Below are positions 7,982 to 17,052 of a stretch of 25,091 bases of DNA, in pieces. The DNA comes from Dokdonella_A sp966248875 (lineage in GTDB: Bacteria; Pseudomonadota; Gammaproteobacteria; Xanthomonadales; Rhodanobacteraceae), in contig CBINBI010000050.1 in the NCBI GenBank assembly GCA_966248875.1, positions 1 through 25,091 of the forward strand, written 5' to 3'. Below the pieces are notes generated by a model. That model searched no databases and was not told the DNA's origin. It saw only the letters and a list, made by a program, of their open reading frames with translations. Position 1 is the first letter of the stretch, and every line of letters starts with the position of its first letter. A program made the translations under genes and the position numbers.

Positions 7982-10371
7982 CTAGTTCAGCGCTTCGCGC
8001 GGTGCGGCCGCCGACGCGCGTCGCGCCGGCACGAGGCAGGCGAGCAGCAGTGTTCCGAGCAGGAGCGCGCTGACGCCGGCGAGCGTCACCGGGTCCGCGG
8101 CCGGCACGCCGGACAGCAGGCTCCGTGCCGCCCGGGCGCCGGCAAGCGCGAGCAGAAGGCCGAGCGCGACACCGGCGACGCCGATCGCGAGCCCGCCGTG
8201 CAGGACGAGGCGCGCGATGCGACGCCGCGTCGCGCCGAGCGCCTGGCGCACGGCGAACTCGTGACGGCGCTCGCCGACGGCGAAGGCCATGAGGCCGTAC
8301 ACGCCGCCGACGGCGAGCACGAACGCGACGAGCGCGAACGCGCCGAGCAGCGCAAGGCTGAGGCGCCGACCGGCGAGCGCGTCGGCGCGCAAATCGGTCA
8401 GCGGATGCAGGCTGTACGGAATGCCGGCTGCCGAACGGCGCAGCACACCCTGCAGCTCGTCGATGACGACGCGCGCCGGCAACGTGGAGCGCACGACGAT
8501 GTTGAAATCGGAGGCGGTTGCCGGGCGCTGTGCGAGATCGACATAGACCGATCCGAGCGGCGCGCGCTCGAGATCGCTGTCGCGCACGTCGCCGACGACG
8601 CCGACGACCGTGAGCACGCGCATGTCGCCGTCCATGTTGCCCATCTGAAAACGCTGGCCGATCGGATCGCGGTCGCCCCAGGCGCGCCGCGCGGCCGTCG
8701 CGCTGACGACGGCGACGTGCGTGCCGTCGGCGACGTCGCCGGCGTCGAACGTGCGTCCGCTGAGCAGCGGGATGCCGGCGGCTTCGAAATAGCCTTCGCT
8801 GGCGACGCGGAACTCGGCATGGCCGATCGGTGCCGGCGCGTGCTGCACATCAGTGACGCCGCCGTCCCAGAAGGCACCGTCGGGCGCGCCGGACAGCGGG
8901 AGGCTGCTGACGCCGCCGACGGCGGTGACGCCGGGCAGCGACGCGAACTCGCGCATCAGCCCGGCATAGCGGCGCGCCGTGGCCGCGGCCGCGGCGGGAT
9001 CGCGTGTCCACGGTTGCGAAACCTGCACGCTCACCGCGTTCTCGGCGTCGAAACCGGGATCGACGGCGAGCAGGGTGAGAAAGCTGCGGCCCAGCAGGCC
9101 CGCGCCGGCCAGCAGCACGGTCGTCAGCGCGGTCTGGCCGACGAGCAGCAACGTGCGCGCGCGAATCTGCGTCCGGCTGGCCGACATGCCGCGGCTGCTT
9201 TCGCGCAGCTCGCCGACCGGATCGCGGCGCCGCGAGTTCCAGAGCACCGCGCCCGCGGTGACGAAACCGATCGCAACGGCGGCGAAGATGGTCGTCGCGA
9301 CCATGCCGCCGTCGAGACCGACTTCGCTCGCGCGCGGCAGCGCATCGCCGGCGGACCGCACAGCGATGCGGGTGGCGAACGCCGCAGCGCCGAGGCCGAT
9401 CGCCGTCGCCGCCGCCGAGATGAGGAGACTTTCGAAGAGGACCTGTCGCGCGAGCCGCGCGCCGCTCGCGCCGAGCGCTGCCCGCACGGCGAGCTCGCGC
9501 GCCCGCGCGCCGTTCAGCGCGAGCAGCAGGTTCGCCGTGTTGATGATCGCGATCAGCAGCAGGAACGCGGTGCCGGCGGCAAGCAGCAGCAGGGCGCCGC
9601 GCACGGGAGCCGCGATCGCGTCGGCGAGCGGCCTGATGCCGAAGGCAACGAGATCGACGCCGTCGCCGAAGCGCGCCTTGAGGTTCGTCGCGAGCGCGTT
9701 TGCAGCGAGCCGTGCCGCGCCGAGATCGGCGGCGCTGCGCAGGCGCCCCACGGCGCTCCAGTTGTGCGCAGTGCGCGAGGTGTACGGCGGATCGAGGTTG
9801 GGCGTCCAGACGACGGCATCGTTCGGAAACGCAAAGCCGCGCGGCATCACGCCGATGACGGTGTAAGTCTCGCCGTTGACGTCGAGCCGGCTGCCGACCA
9901 CGTCCGCGCGCGTGCCGAGCAGGCCGCGCCAGAGCGCATCGCCGACCACCGCGACCTTGTCGCGTTCGTCCTTGCCGTAGGTGCGGCCGAGCGCCGGCGC
10001 GACGCCGAACACGCCGAAGAAATCTCCGCCCGTCGTGTCAATGGTCGCGCGGATGGCGGCATCCCCGCTGCGCAGCACGCCGGGCCAGCTCGTGTGCATC
10101 GCGGTGGTGGCGAGCGGCGCGAGCGCGGCCGAGACGTCGTCGTAGTTCGGCTCGGCGAGCGCCATGGTGTGGCCGTCGGCGGCGGTTTCGCGGATCTCGA
10201 TGAGCCGGTCGGGCTCGGGATAGGGCAGCGCTCGCAGCAGCACCGCCTGGACGACGCAGGCGATCGCGATCGCGGCGGCCATGCCGGTCGCGAGCGTCAA
10301 TGTCGCGAAGATCGCCGTGCCGGCGCGGGCGCGCAGGCTGCGCAGCGCGAAGCGAAGGTCGCCGAGCGCGC

Positions 10372-10375
<4 letters not shown>
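7982..10375 (-). CDS. ADOP-family (duplicated MacB/FtsX) ABC transporter permease 1
   Basis: This 797-residue permease is a divergent paralogue of the one downstream. It shows the same two-fold layout: N-terminal helix (about 20-45), periplasmic domain with GVMPRGFAFPNDA, FtsX core with IAIINTANLLLALNGARARELAVRAALGASGARLARQVL, then a second periplasmic domain with VVGVVGDVRDSDLE and a second FtsX core with FAVRQALGATRRRIARLVL. The tail stops at SAAAPREALN, a little shorter than the ALRYE ending of its neighbour. Its ATG overlaps the stop of ATPase 1 (ATGA, 10372-10375), so the two are probably made in a fixed ratio. Two unlike ADOP permeases next to two unlike ATPases suggest either two transporters sharing one adaptor or one heteromeric complex. 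Confidence 0.93.
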
Positions 10376-11130
<755 letters not shown>

Positions 11131-11187
11131 CGTGGGCGTCGTTCGTTCGAGTGGTCAGGGTTGGATGCGGTTTCCGGCGCAAACGTC

Positions 11188-12441
11188 TCAATCGAGACGC
11201 ACGCGATCGTTCTGGTCGAAGGCGCTGGTGTCGGAGAGGATGACGCGGTCGCCGACGTTGAGGCCCTGGACGATCTCGATCAGGTTCACCGAGCTCTTGC
11301 CGAGGCGCACCGGCACGCGGCTGGCGACATTACCGCCGGGCTCAAGTCGGAACAGGCGGACCTCGGAGTCGGATTGGCCGAACGCAGGGCGGCCGACGTA
11401 CAGCACGTCGGGCAGGCGCTCGATCTCGATCGTGCCGTCGACCGAGAGATCCGGCCGCGCGCCGGGCGGCAGTTTGCCTTCGAGCTCGACGTCGACCTGC
11501 ACCGTGCCGTTCTGCACGGCGGGATCGACGCGCAGCACCTTGCCTTCGATGACGCCGTTGCGCGTGTCGACCTTGACCGGTTGGCCGAGCGCGACGTCCT
11601 TGGCCTGCGTCTCGGCGATGCGCAGCTCGGCCATCAGCTCGCCCGGCCGCGCGACGCGCGCGAGGTTCGCGCCCGCGGCGACCTGCTGGCCTTCCTCGAC
11701 CGGCACCTGCTGCAGGATGCCGGCGATGCCGGCACGCACGTGCAGGGCATCGGCCTGGCGCTGGCGCAGCTCGCGGGTCGCGATGAGCTGATCCAGCCGC
11801 GCCTGCTCGGCCGCGAGCTGCGAAGCGATGTTGCGGCGGAACTCGACCACGCGCTGCTCCTCCAGCTTCATGCGGTTCTTGAACTGTTCGAGCATGACGA
11901 GGCTCTTCTGGTACTGCACGGCGGGAATCACGCCCTTCTCGGCAACAGGGCGCTCGGCCTCGGCCTGCATGCGCGCCGTCTCGTAATCGCTCTTCGCCTG
12001 CGCGAGCGCGGACTGCTCGTCGAGCAGCCTCGAATTGAGATCGGTGCGCTTGGCGACGAGATCGGATTCGGCTGCGGTGACCGCGGCCTTGGCCGCGAGC
12101 AGCTGATCGTCGACTTCCGGATTGCTGAGCTCCATGATGACCGTGTCGGGCTTCACCTCCGCGCCGGGCTTGATGACGATGTGCTCGACGCGGGCCGCGG
12201 TTTCGGCGGCGATCCAGCGGATCTCCTTCGGAACGAGCGTTCCGGGGCCGCGCACTTCGCGCAGCAGCTCGCCGCGCTTGACCGTGTCGATCAGAACGCT
12301 CGATCGCTCGATGGAAGGGATCGCCGGGCCGAGCGCGGAAAGGCCCGCGGCAGCAGCGGCGAGTAGCACGACGAGGGCGCCGCCGATCAGGTACTGGCGT
12401 CGGCGCTTGCGTTTCTTGAGCTCGGGACGGGCGATATCCAT
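11188..12441 (-). CDS. HlyD/MacA-type periplasmic adaptor (membrane fusion protein) of the ABC operon
   Basis: The adaptor links the inner-membrane transporter to the outer membrane. From the chosen start it has 417 residues: a basic cytoplasmic N-terminus (KKRKRRRQ), one membrane helix (YLIGGALVVLLAAAAAG), a biotinyl-lipoyl half (TAARVEHIVIKPGAEVKPDT), an Ala/Glu/Gln-rich coiled-coil hairpin (about residues 115-235), the second lipoyl half (VRAGIAGILQQVPVEEGQQV), a beta-barrel region and a membrane-proximal domain ending GLNVGDRVILSD. I prefer the ATG at 12441. A GTG at 12468 would add nine residues, but it lies inside the sigma-54 promoter element and upstream of its predicted start site. 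There is no clear Shine-Dalgarno sequence for either. No outer-membrane TolC gene is present in the window. Confidence 0.92.
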   Translation of the reverse strand: MDIARPELKKRKRRRQYLIGGALVVLLAAAAAGLSALGPAIPSIERSSVLIDTVKRGELLREVRGPGTLVPKEIRWIAAETAARVEHIVIKPGAEVKPDTVIMELSNPEVDDQLLAAKAAVTAAESDLVAKRTDLNSRLLDEQSALAQAKSDYETARMQAEAERPVAEKGVIPAVQYQKSLVMLEQFKNRMKLEEQRVVEFRRNIASQLAAEQARLDQLIATRELRQRQADALHVRAGIAGILQQVPVEEGQQVAAGANLARVARPGELMAELRIAETQAKDVALGQPVKVDTRNGVIEGKVLRVDPAVQNGTVQVDVELEGKLPPGARPDLSVDGTIEIERLPDVLYVGRPAFGQSDSEVRLFRLEPGGNVASRVPVRLGKSSVNLIEIVQGLNVGDRVILSDTSAFDQNDRVRLD

Positions 12442-12451
12442 GCGCCGATGG

Positions 12452-12467
12452 AGCAGGGAGCGTGCCA
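12452..12467 (-). promoter_or_regulatory. Sigma-54 (-24/-12) promoter of the ABC export operon
   Basis: Read on the minus strand, the sequence is TGGCACG CTCC CTGCT. The -24 block matches the consensus in all seven bases, the -12 block (TTGCW) in four of five, and GG to GC spacing is exactly ten bases. The predicted start of transcription is at about 12441, which is the A of the adaptor ATG, so translation would be leaderless or nearly so. The operon encodes an NtrC-type activator, which supports the call. Transcript mapping would settle it. Confidence 0.72.
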
Positions 12468-12517
12468 CGCCTTGGCTACGGCGATTTCATCGCGGGAAAA
12501 ACCTGAAAGTTCAATTG

Positions 12518-12546
12518 GATATTCGATGTTTCTGCCACGGAATATC
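12518..12546. promoter_or_regulatory. Perfect inverted repeat, candidate activator-binding site
   Basis: GATATTC (12518-12524) and GAATATC (12540-12546) form a perfect 7-bp inverted repeat with a 15-bp spacer. Its centre is about 91 bp upstream of the predicted sigma-54 start site, within the usual range for activator sites. The patch is AT-rich compared with its surroundings. Assignment to the operon's own NtrC-type regulator is inferred. Confidence 0.45.
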
Positions 12547-12585
12547 ACACGCGTGCCGAGCCCATGAAAGCGCGAGCGTCCGCTG

Positions 12586-12615
12586 GCGTACAGTTGCACT
12601 GAACGGCTGCGTACA
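12586..12615. repeat. Direct repeats GCGTACA around a small palindrome, upstream of the sigma-54 promoter
   Basis: GCGTACA occurs at 12586-12592 and 12609-12615, 23 bp apart (about two helical turns), with the interrupted palindrome CAGT-TGC-ACTG (12591-12601) between them. They lie 145-175 bp upstream of the predicted sigma-54 start. They may be a second activator site or belong to the downstream flank of the DUF2461 gene. Confidence 0.35.
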
Positions 12616-12658
12616 CGATGAGCCGAGCCCGTGATCACCGAATGCGCCGGGATGTTGC

Positions 12659-13345
12659 TCAGAATTCCAGATCGAGCGCCGCGCACAGGTAGTCGATCAT
12701 CGGGGCGATGCGCCGGAAGGTCTCGATGACGGTCGGCAACAGCTCGTCCGAGGTGACGACGGCGTCGGGAATGCCGGCGCCGGCCGCGAAGTTGCGGCGC
12801 TTCAGGTCTTCGATCAGTTCATGCTCGGGATCGAATCCGCGCGGCGGGCGCGACAGGCTCTCGCCCCAGAACTCGAAGCGTCTGCGGAACGCCGGCGTGT
12901 GCACGGCCTGCTTCCATGCGGCGGGATTGTCGGCAAGGAACGCGCGGATCCTTTTCAGCGTCGGCGGCTCGGGATGCCAGAGCCCGCCGCCGGCGAAGCA
13001 ATCGCGTGGCTGGATGTGCAGGTAGAACGATGGCGCTTCCACCTCGCGACTGCGTTCGTGCGAAAAGCGTGCGCCGCCCCAGGTTTTGTACGGCGTCTTG
13101 TCGCTGCGGAAGCGCGTGTCGCGGTGGATGCGGAACAACGAGCCGCCCTGCGGCCTCGGATCGGCGCGGTAGTGCGCACTGATCTTCGCGAGCGGTGCCT
13201 GGAGATCGGCGATCAGGCGCAGGAACGGCTGGCGCAGCACGTCCTCGTAGCGCGCCTTGTTTGCGGCGAACCAGGCGCGGTTGTTGTTGGCGGCGAGATC
13301 ACGCAGGAAGCGGAAGGTGGCTGGGGTGAAGTAGGCGGAGGGCAT
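12659..13345 (-). CDS. DUF2461 / TIGR02453 family protein
   Basis: This is a conserved bacterial protein of unknown function, about 228 residues from the start I choose (MPSAYFTPATFRFLRDL). Typical family features are FLRDLAANNNRAWFAANKARYE near the N-terminus, then SLFRIHRDTRFRSDKTPYKTW, FYLHIQPRDCFAGGGLWHPEP, and a basic C-terminal half. The frame runs open to 13399, but the extra 18 residues (QAPYLPYSLFPYFLHS) are just translation of a low-complexity hairpin repeat and are not part of the family, so I use the ATG at 13343-13345. The gene stops 217 bp before the ABC operon start and is probably transcribed separately from it. I have no basis for a specific activity. Confidence 0.87.
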   Translation of the reverse strand: MPSAYFTPATFRFLRDLAANNNRAWFAANKARYEDVLRQPFLRLIADLQAPLAKISAHYRADPRPQGGSLFRIHRDTRFRSDKTPYKTWGGARFSHERSREVEAPSFYLHIQPRDCFAGGGLWHPEPPTLKRIRAFLADNPAAWKQAVHTPAFRRRFEFWGESLSRPPRGFDPEHELIEDLKRRNFAAGAGIPDAVVTSDELLPTVIETFRRIAPMIDYLCAALDLEF

Positions 13346-13351
13346 GGAGTG

Positions 13352-13425
13352 CAGGAAATAGGGAAATAGAGAATAGGGAAGGTAGGGCGCCTGGCCCATT
13401 CCCTATTCTCCATTCCCCATTCCCC
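13352..13425. repeat. Imperfect hairpin built from GGGAATAGGG-type low-complexity sequence
   Basis: GAGAATAGGGAA (13369-13380) pairs perfectly with TTCCCTATTCTC (13399-13410) across an 18-bp spacer that itself contains GGGCGCC and GGCCC. The pairing continues imperfectly outwards to about 13354 and 13424. Such ATTCCC/GGGAAT clusters between genes are familiar from Xanthomonas-group genomes. It lies between the sbcB stop and the DUF2461 start, both minus strand, and may act as a terminator, an RNA-stabilising element or a dispersed repeat. Confidence 0.7.
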
Positions 13426-13430
13426 TCTCT

Positions 13431-14867
13431 TCAAAGCAATGTGCGGCCCCAGTGCTCGAGCTGATCGAGCGTGGCGTGGCCCGCCGGTGTCATGGACGGG
13501 TCCGCGCGCAGGGTCGTGATCGCCGCAAAGTAATCCTCCAGCGTGCGGGGCGTGGACGCCGTGCCGGTCTCGAGCCGCTTGCGCCGCTCCGCTTCCCACC
13601 GCTCGGCCTCGTCGAGGCTCAGCGTCGCCGGCCAGTTGCGAGCGCGGTAGCGGAACAGGAGCTCCGCGCAGCGCGTGTCCTTGAACGGAAACGGTCGCGT
13701 GCCGAGCTGCTCCGGCGGCGTCTCGCGCACCGAGCGCAGTAACAGGCGATCGTCATCGGAAAAAAAGCAGTCATAGAGCGCGATCTCGACGTCGGTGGGC
13801 GCGGGCTCGGGCCCTCGCTGCGCGTCGCGCGCGAAGATGCGCCGTACCTTCTCGGCCACGCCCTCGGCAGCGCGCAGCCGATCGAGATGGCGCAGGCCGC
13901 GCTCGACATCGAGCGCGATGCGCGTCGTGTCCGTCGTGCGCAGCACGCTCAAGGGCGCGAGTGCCGGCGAGCGGTTCGCATGCACGATCTTGAGCGGAAT
14001 GCGCTCGACGCCCTCGGGCAGGTCGGCACGCGGTGTGAACACGCGATCGGCGATGGCGTCGGCATCGAGCTCGATCAGCGGGGCGGGATCGGCGTCGAGA
14101 TCGAACACGATCACGCGATTCGGGTGCGTCGGATGGGCGGCGAGCGGCGCGATCATCGCAAGGCAGCCGCGGCTCGCCGGATAGCGTGACGAAACGTGCA
14201 GCAGCGGCGTCATGCGTGCCACGTCGATCAGTTCGAACACGCGCTGCTTCCTGCGCAGGGCGAGGTGCCAGTTCCAGAGCCTAGGCTGGCGCAGGCGCAG
14301 GACACGCGCGAGGCCGAGCGTCGCCTCCACATCCGACAGCGCGTCGTGCGCGTGCTGCTGCATCACGTGGTTCGCGCGCGCGAGGTCCTCGAGCCGGAAC
14401 GTCGGCGTTCCGTCCTCGCGCAGCGGCCATTCGATGCCGTGCGGCCGCAGCGCGTAGCACATGCGCGCGAGATCGATCAGGTCCCAGCGCGAATTGCCGT
14501 TCTCCCACTCGCGCGCGTACGGATCGTAGAAGTTGCGGTACAGGAGATGCCGCGTGAACTCGTCATCGAAGCGCAGCGAGTTGTAGCCGACGCCGCAGGT
14601 GCCGGGCTCGGCGAACAGCTCGTGCACGCACGCGGCGAACTCCGCCTCGATCACGCCCTCGGCCTCGGCGCGCTGCGGCGTGATGCCGGTGACGAGGCAG
14701 GCGTACGGATCGGGCAGCACGTCGCGCGCCGGCTTGCAATAGAGCGTGACCGGATCACCCAGGATCTCGAGCTCCGACGTGGTCCGTATCGCGGCGAACT
14801 GCGCCGGCCGGTCACGCCGCGGGTCCGCGCCGAACGTTTCGTAGTCGTGCCAGAGAAAGGTCTGCAT
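13431..14867 (-). CDS. sbcB: Exodeoxyribonuclease I (SbcB)
   Basis: Exonuclease I degrades single-stranded DNA from the 3' end and works in mismatch repair and recombination. The 478 residues match the E. coli protein (475). The DEDD catalytic motifs are all visible: FLWHDYETFGADP (Asp and Glu of ExoI), GYNSLRFDDEFTRHLLYRNFYDPYA (ExoII) and HDALSDVEAT (ExoIII). Other family blocks are DRPAQFAAIRT, NSRWDLIDLARMCYALRP, FRLEDLARAN, and FRYRARNWPATLSLDE in the C-terminal part. I choose the ATG at 14865-14867, since the frame upstream to 14957 is basic and unlike the family. A plausible promoter lies just before it (TTGTCA, 18 bp, TACGCT). It is divergent from orn. Confidence 0.96.
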   Translation of the reverse strand: MQTFLWHDYETFGADPRRDRPAQFAAIRTTSELEILGDPVTLYCKPARDVLPDPYACLVTGITPQRAEAEGVIEAEFAACVHELFAEPGTCGVGYNSLRFDDEFTRHLLYRNFYDPYAREWENGNSRWDLIDLARMCYALRPHGIEWPLREDGTPTFRLEDLARANHVMQQHAHDALSDVEATLGLARVLRLRQPRLWNWHLALRRKQRVFELIDVARMTPLLHVSSRYPASRGCLAMIAPLAAHPTHPNRVIVFDLDADPAPLIELDADAIADRVFTPRADLPEGVERIPLKIVHANRSPALAPLSVLRTTDTTRIALDVERGLRHLDRLRAAEGVAEKVRRIFARDAQRGPEPAPTDVEIALYDCFFSDDDRLLLRSVRETPPEQLGTRPFPFKDTRCAELLFRYRARNWPATLSLDEAERWEAERRKRLETGTASTPRTLEDYFAAITTLRADPSMTPAGHATLDQLEHWGRTLL

Positions 14868-14890
14868 CGCGCGTCCGCTGCCGGTCCCGC

Positions 14891-14920
14891 AGCGTAGCCG
14901 CGCGGCGCCGCTTCTGACAA
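14891..14920 (-). promoter_or_regulatory. Candidate sigma-70 promoter of sbcB
   Basis: On the minus strand TTGTCA (14920-14915) matches five of six -35 consensus bases; TACGCT (14896-14891) follows after 18 bp as a weak -10. The predicted start is near 14884, about 17 bases before the ATG. Confidence 0.4.
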
Positions 14921-14958
14921 ATGCCTCTGTCCGCTTGCGGGGCCGCATCCGGCGCACC

Positions 14959-14967
14959 TGCTAGACT
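14959..14967 (+). promoter_or_regulatory. Extended -10 promoter of orn
   Basis: TGCTAGACT is an extended -10 element (TGN-TAGACT), giving a predicted start near 14974 and a leader of about 46 bases before the orn ATG. There is no good -35 at normal spacing. The same form, TGCTATCCT, lies before the bTHX gene. Confidence 0.45.
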
Positions 14968-15019
14968 CGCTGCGGATGCCCGCGGGGGAGGCAAGGCGCG
15001 CATCGATGAGGAGAGCCGA

Positions 15020-15583
15020 ATGCTGCACGAGGACAACCTGATCTGGATCGATCTCGAAATGACCGGACTCGATCCCGCTCATGATTCCATCCTCGAGATC
15101 GCGACGATCGTCACCGACAAGGATCTCAACGTGCTGGCCGAAGGGCCCGAGTTCGCGCTGCGGCATCCGGTCGAGCGGCTGGAGGCGATGGACGACTGGA
15201 ATCGCAACCAGCACCGCAAGTCGGGTCTCTGGCAGCGCGTGGTCGATTCGACGATCGACATCGCGACGGCCGAAGCACTCACCGTGGAATTCCTCGCCCA
15301 GTGGGTGCCGCCGGGCAAGTCGCCGATGTGCGGCAACTCGATCTGCCAGGACCGGCGCTTCCTGTATCGGCTGATGCCGCGGCTGGAGAGGTACTTCCAT
15401 TACCGCAACCTCGACGTGTCGACGATCAAGGAGCTGGCGCGGCGCTGGTCGCCCGACCTCGCACGCGGCTTCAGCAAGGAATCGACGCACACGGCCCTCA
15501 GCGACGTGCGCGATTCGATTGCGGAGCTGAGGTACTACCGCCCGTACATGGGGCGGCTCGCGGGAGCGCTCGAAGCGCCTTGA
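15020..15583 (+). CDS. orn: Oligoribonuclease (Orn)
   Basis: Orn is the essential 3'-5' exonuclease that turns 2-5 nucleotide RNAs, including pGpG from cyclic-di-GMP breakdown, into mononucleotides. The 187 residues match the usual length of about 181. DEDDh motifs are LIWIDLEMTGLDP (Asp, Glu), the conserved block VPPGKSPMCGNSICQDRRFL with its second Asp, FHYRNLDVSTIKELARRW, and HTALSDVRDSIAELRYY with the His and last Asp. The ATG at 15020 is preceded by GAGGAG at good spacing; the frame continues upstream to 14921 without family resemblance, so that part is rejected. The gene stops 15 bp before the end of the opposing anti-sigma gene. The call is firm. Confidence 0.97.
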   Translation: MLHEDNLIWIDLEMTGLDPAHDSILEIATIVTDKDLNVLAEGPEFALRHPVERLEAMDDWNRNQHRKSGLWQRVVDSTIDIATAEALTVEFLAQWVPPGKSPMCGNSICQDRRFLYRLMPRLERYFHYRNLDVSTIKELARRWSPDLARGFSKESTHTALSDVRDSIAELRYYRPYMGRLAGALEAP

Positions 15584-15598
15584 TGCGCGTCGCCGCGC

Positions 15599-16504
15599 TC
15601 AGTCGAGCAGAGGACGCAGGTCGTCGGGGATCGGCCGCTCCGGATGCGTGCGCCGGAAGAGGCGCAGGCTTTCCGTAGCCTGCTGGGATCGGCCCTGCCG
15701 CATCAGTTCGCGGATGTGCGCCAGCCACGCTTCCGGCGCAAGCTGCATGTCGCGCTGCAACTCGACTGATCCGCTGGGCGGCGTCGGCGACGACAGGCCT
15801 TGCCTGTGGCGTGCCGCGCCGGCTGCCGGCTGCGAACGCTTGTCGTCGGTCGCGCCTTGTGCCGCGGGGTTGGCCGCATTGCCGTACGGGCGAGTTGACT
15901 CTTCCGACTCCGCTCCGGCTTCTCGTTGATGACGTTCCGCTTCCGGGAATGCCTGCGGCAGAGGCGCCTCGACCGGCACCGGCGCCTGCTTCGGCGCCGG
16001 CGGTGGAGGCGCGGCCGTCGCGGGAGCGGGCTTGCTCATTGTCTTTGCCTTGCGCGCGGACTGCCGGATCGCATCGCTGGTCGGGCTGGCGCCGGACGCT
16101 TCGTCTCGCGCCGCGGCCGGCGCCTGCGTTGCGGCGGCCGGAGCCGGCGCTTCGGCCGGCGCTGCGTCTTCGTGCTTCCTGCGGGCCGATTCACTGATCG
16201 GCTGCACCGGCACCACTTCTCGCGCCGGGCCGATGATGCTCTTGTCGCTCATCGCGTCGTGCCCGATGCGCCAGGCGATGCCGGCGGCGAGCACGATGCC
16301 CGCCGCCGAGCCGATGCCGAAGATCCAGCGCTGGCGCCTCGGCGGCTTGCCGCTGTGGACGGCGCGCGCGGCGTCGCTGAGCACCGCCCGATCGAGCCGG
16401 CGCGGGGGCTCGTAGCGCGGCAGTCGCCGGTACAGCCGGCCGATCTCGCCGCCGTCCTCGCGCAGGAGGTCGTCCATATCGCGTTCGCGGTCGTGTGTGC
16501 TCAT
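15599..16504 (-). CDS. Membrane-anchored anti-sigma-like protein, partner of the ECF sigma factor
   Basis: This 301-residue protein has a cytoplasmic N-terminus of about 57 residues, one membrane helix (WIFGIGSAAGIVLAAGIAW), a long Pro/Ala/Glu-rich periplasmic linker (about residues 100-245) and a conserved-looking end (LAPEAWLAHIRELMRQGRSQQATESLRLF). The N-terminus contains LYRRLPRYEPPRRLDRAVLSDAAR, a pattern I associate with putative anti-sigma proteins of Xanthomonas-type genomes; no zinc-binding HXXXCXXC motif is present. Its ATG overlaps the sigma gene stop by 4 bp (ATGA), so the pair is translationally coupled. Anti-sigma activity is inferred from position and topology. The C-terminal helices may sense envelope state. 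Confidence 0.75.
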   Translation of the reverse strand: MSTHDRERDMDDLLREDGGEIGRLYRRLPRYEPPRRLDRAVLSDAARAVHSGKPPRRQRWIFGIGSAAGIVLAAGIAWRIGHDAMSDKSIIGPAREVVPVQPISESARRKHEDAAPAEAPAPAAATQAPAAARDEASGASPTSDAIRQSARKAKTMSKPAPATAAPPPPAPKQAPVPVEAPLPQAFPEAERHQREAGAESEESTRPYGNAANPAAQGATDDKRSQPAAGAARHRQGLSSPTPPSGSVELQRDMQLAPEAWLAHIRELMRQGRSQQATESLRLFRRTHPERPIPDDLRPLLD

Positions 16505-17052
16505 GAAGCAAACCTCGCACGGATGCGTGCGAGCGCGTAGCGCAGGCGGGATTTCACCGTCTCGCGTCCGGCGCCGGTCACCGCGGCGATCTCCTCCAGC
16601 CCGAGCCCGCTCTCGACGCGCAGCAGGAAGGCGACACGCTGCTCGTCCGGCAGGTCCTCGAGCGCAAGCTGAAGCCGCCGGCGCTGCTCGAACTCCGTGA
16701 GCACGCGCTCGGGCTGCTCGTCGTCGGGCGCATCGAGCGTGCGGAACACGGCTTCTGACTCCTCGTCGGACGCCTGCGGACGCTGGCGCCGGAAGCGATC
16801 GACGATGAGATTGTGGGCGATCTGGAGGAGCCAGGTCGTGAACTTGGCCTCCGGACGATACCGCTCGCGCGCCGCGATCAGCCGGCTCCAGGTGTCCTGG
16901 AACAGCTCGTCGGCATCGGCGCGATGGCGCAGCGTGCGCAGCAGGAAGCGGTACAACGTTCCGCGATGGCGCCGGTAAAGCATCTCGAAGGCGAGCAGGT
17001 CGCCTCCGGCATAAGCGAGCATCAATTCCTCATCGGTCTTTTCGGACCCCAT
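16501..17052 (-). CDS. ECF-family RNA polymerase sigma factor
   Basis: At 183 residues this is a typical group-4 sigma factor containing only regions 2 and 4. Region 2 is seen in FEMLYRRHRGTLYRFLLRTL, ADADELFQDTWSRLIAARERY, FTTWLLQIAHNLIVDRFRR; region 4 is LALEDLPDEQRVAFLLRVESGLGLEEIAAVTGAGRETVKSRLRYALARIRARF. The linker between them is acidic. The closest general type seems to be the RpoE/CarQ-like group; no specific subfamily can be given. The downstream overlapping gene encodes its likely membrane partner. The chosen ATG at 17052 gives the common ECF opening TDEELMLAYAGGDLLAFEML, although no strong Shine-Dalgarno sequence precedes it. Confidence 0.93.
   Translation of the reverse strand: MGSEKTDEELMLAYAGGDLLAFEMLYRRHRGTLYRFLLRTLRHRADADELFQDTWSRLIAARERYRPEAKFTTWLLQIAHNLIVDRFRRQRPQASDEESEAVFRTLDAPDDEQPERVLTEFEQRRRLQLALEDLPDEQRVAFLLRVESGLGLEEIAAVTGAGRETVKSRLRYALARIRARFAS

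Noticed and set aside
12442..12468. GTG start for the adaptor that adds nine residues
   Set aside because: It lies within the sigma-54 promoter element and would not be on a transcript starting near 12441.
14868..14957. Longer N-terminus for exonuclease I
   Set aside because: The 30 extra residues are Arg-rich and do not match the family, which begins close to the FLWHDYETFG motif.
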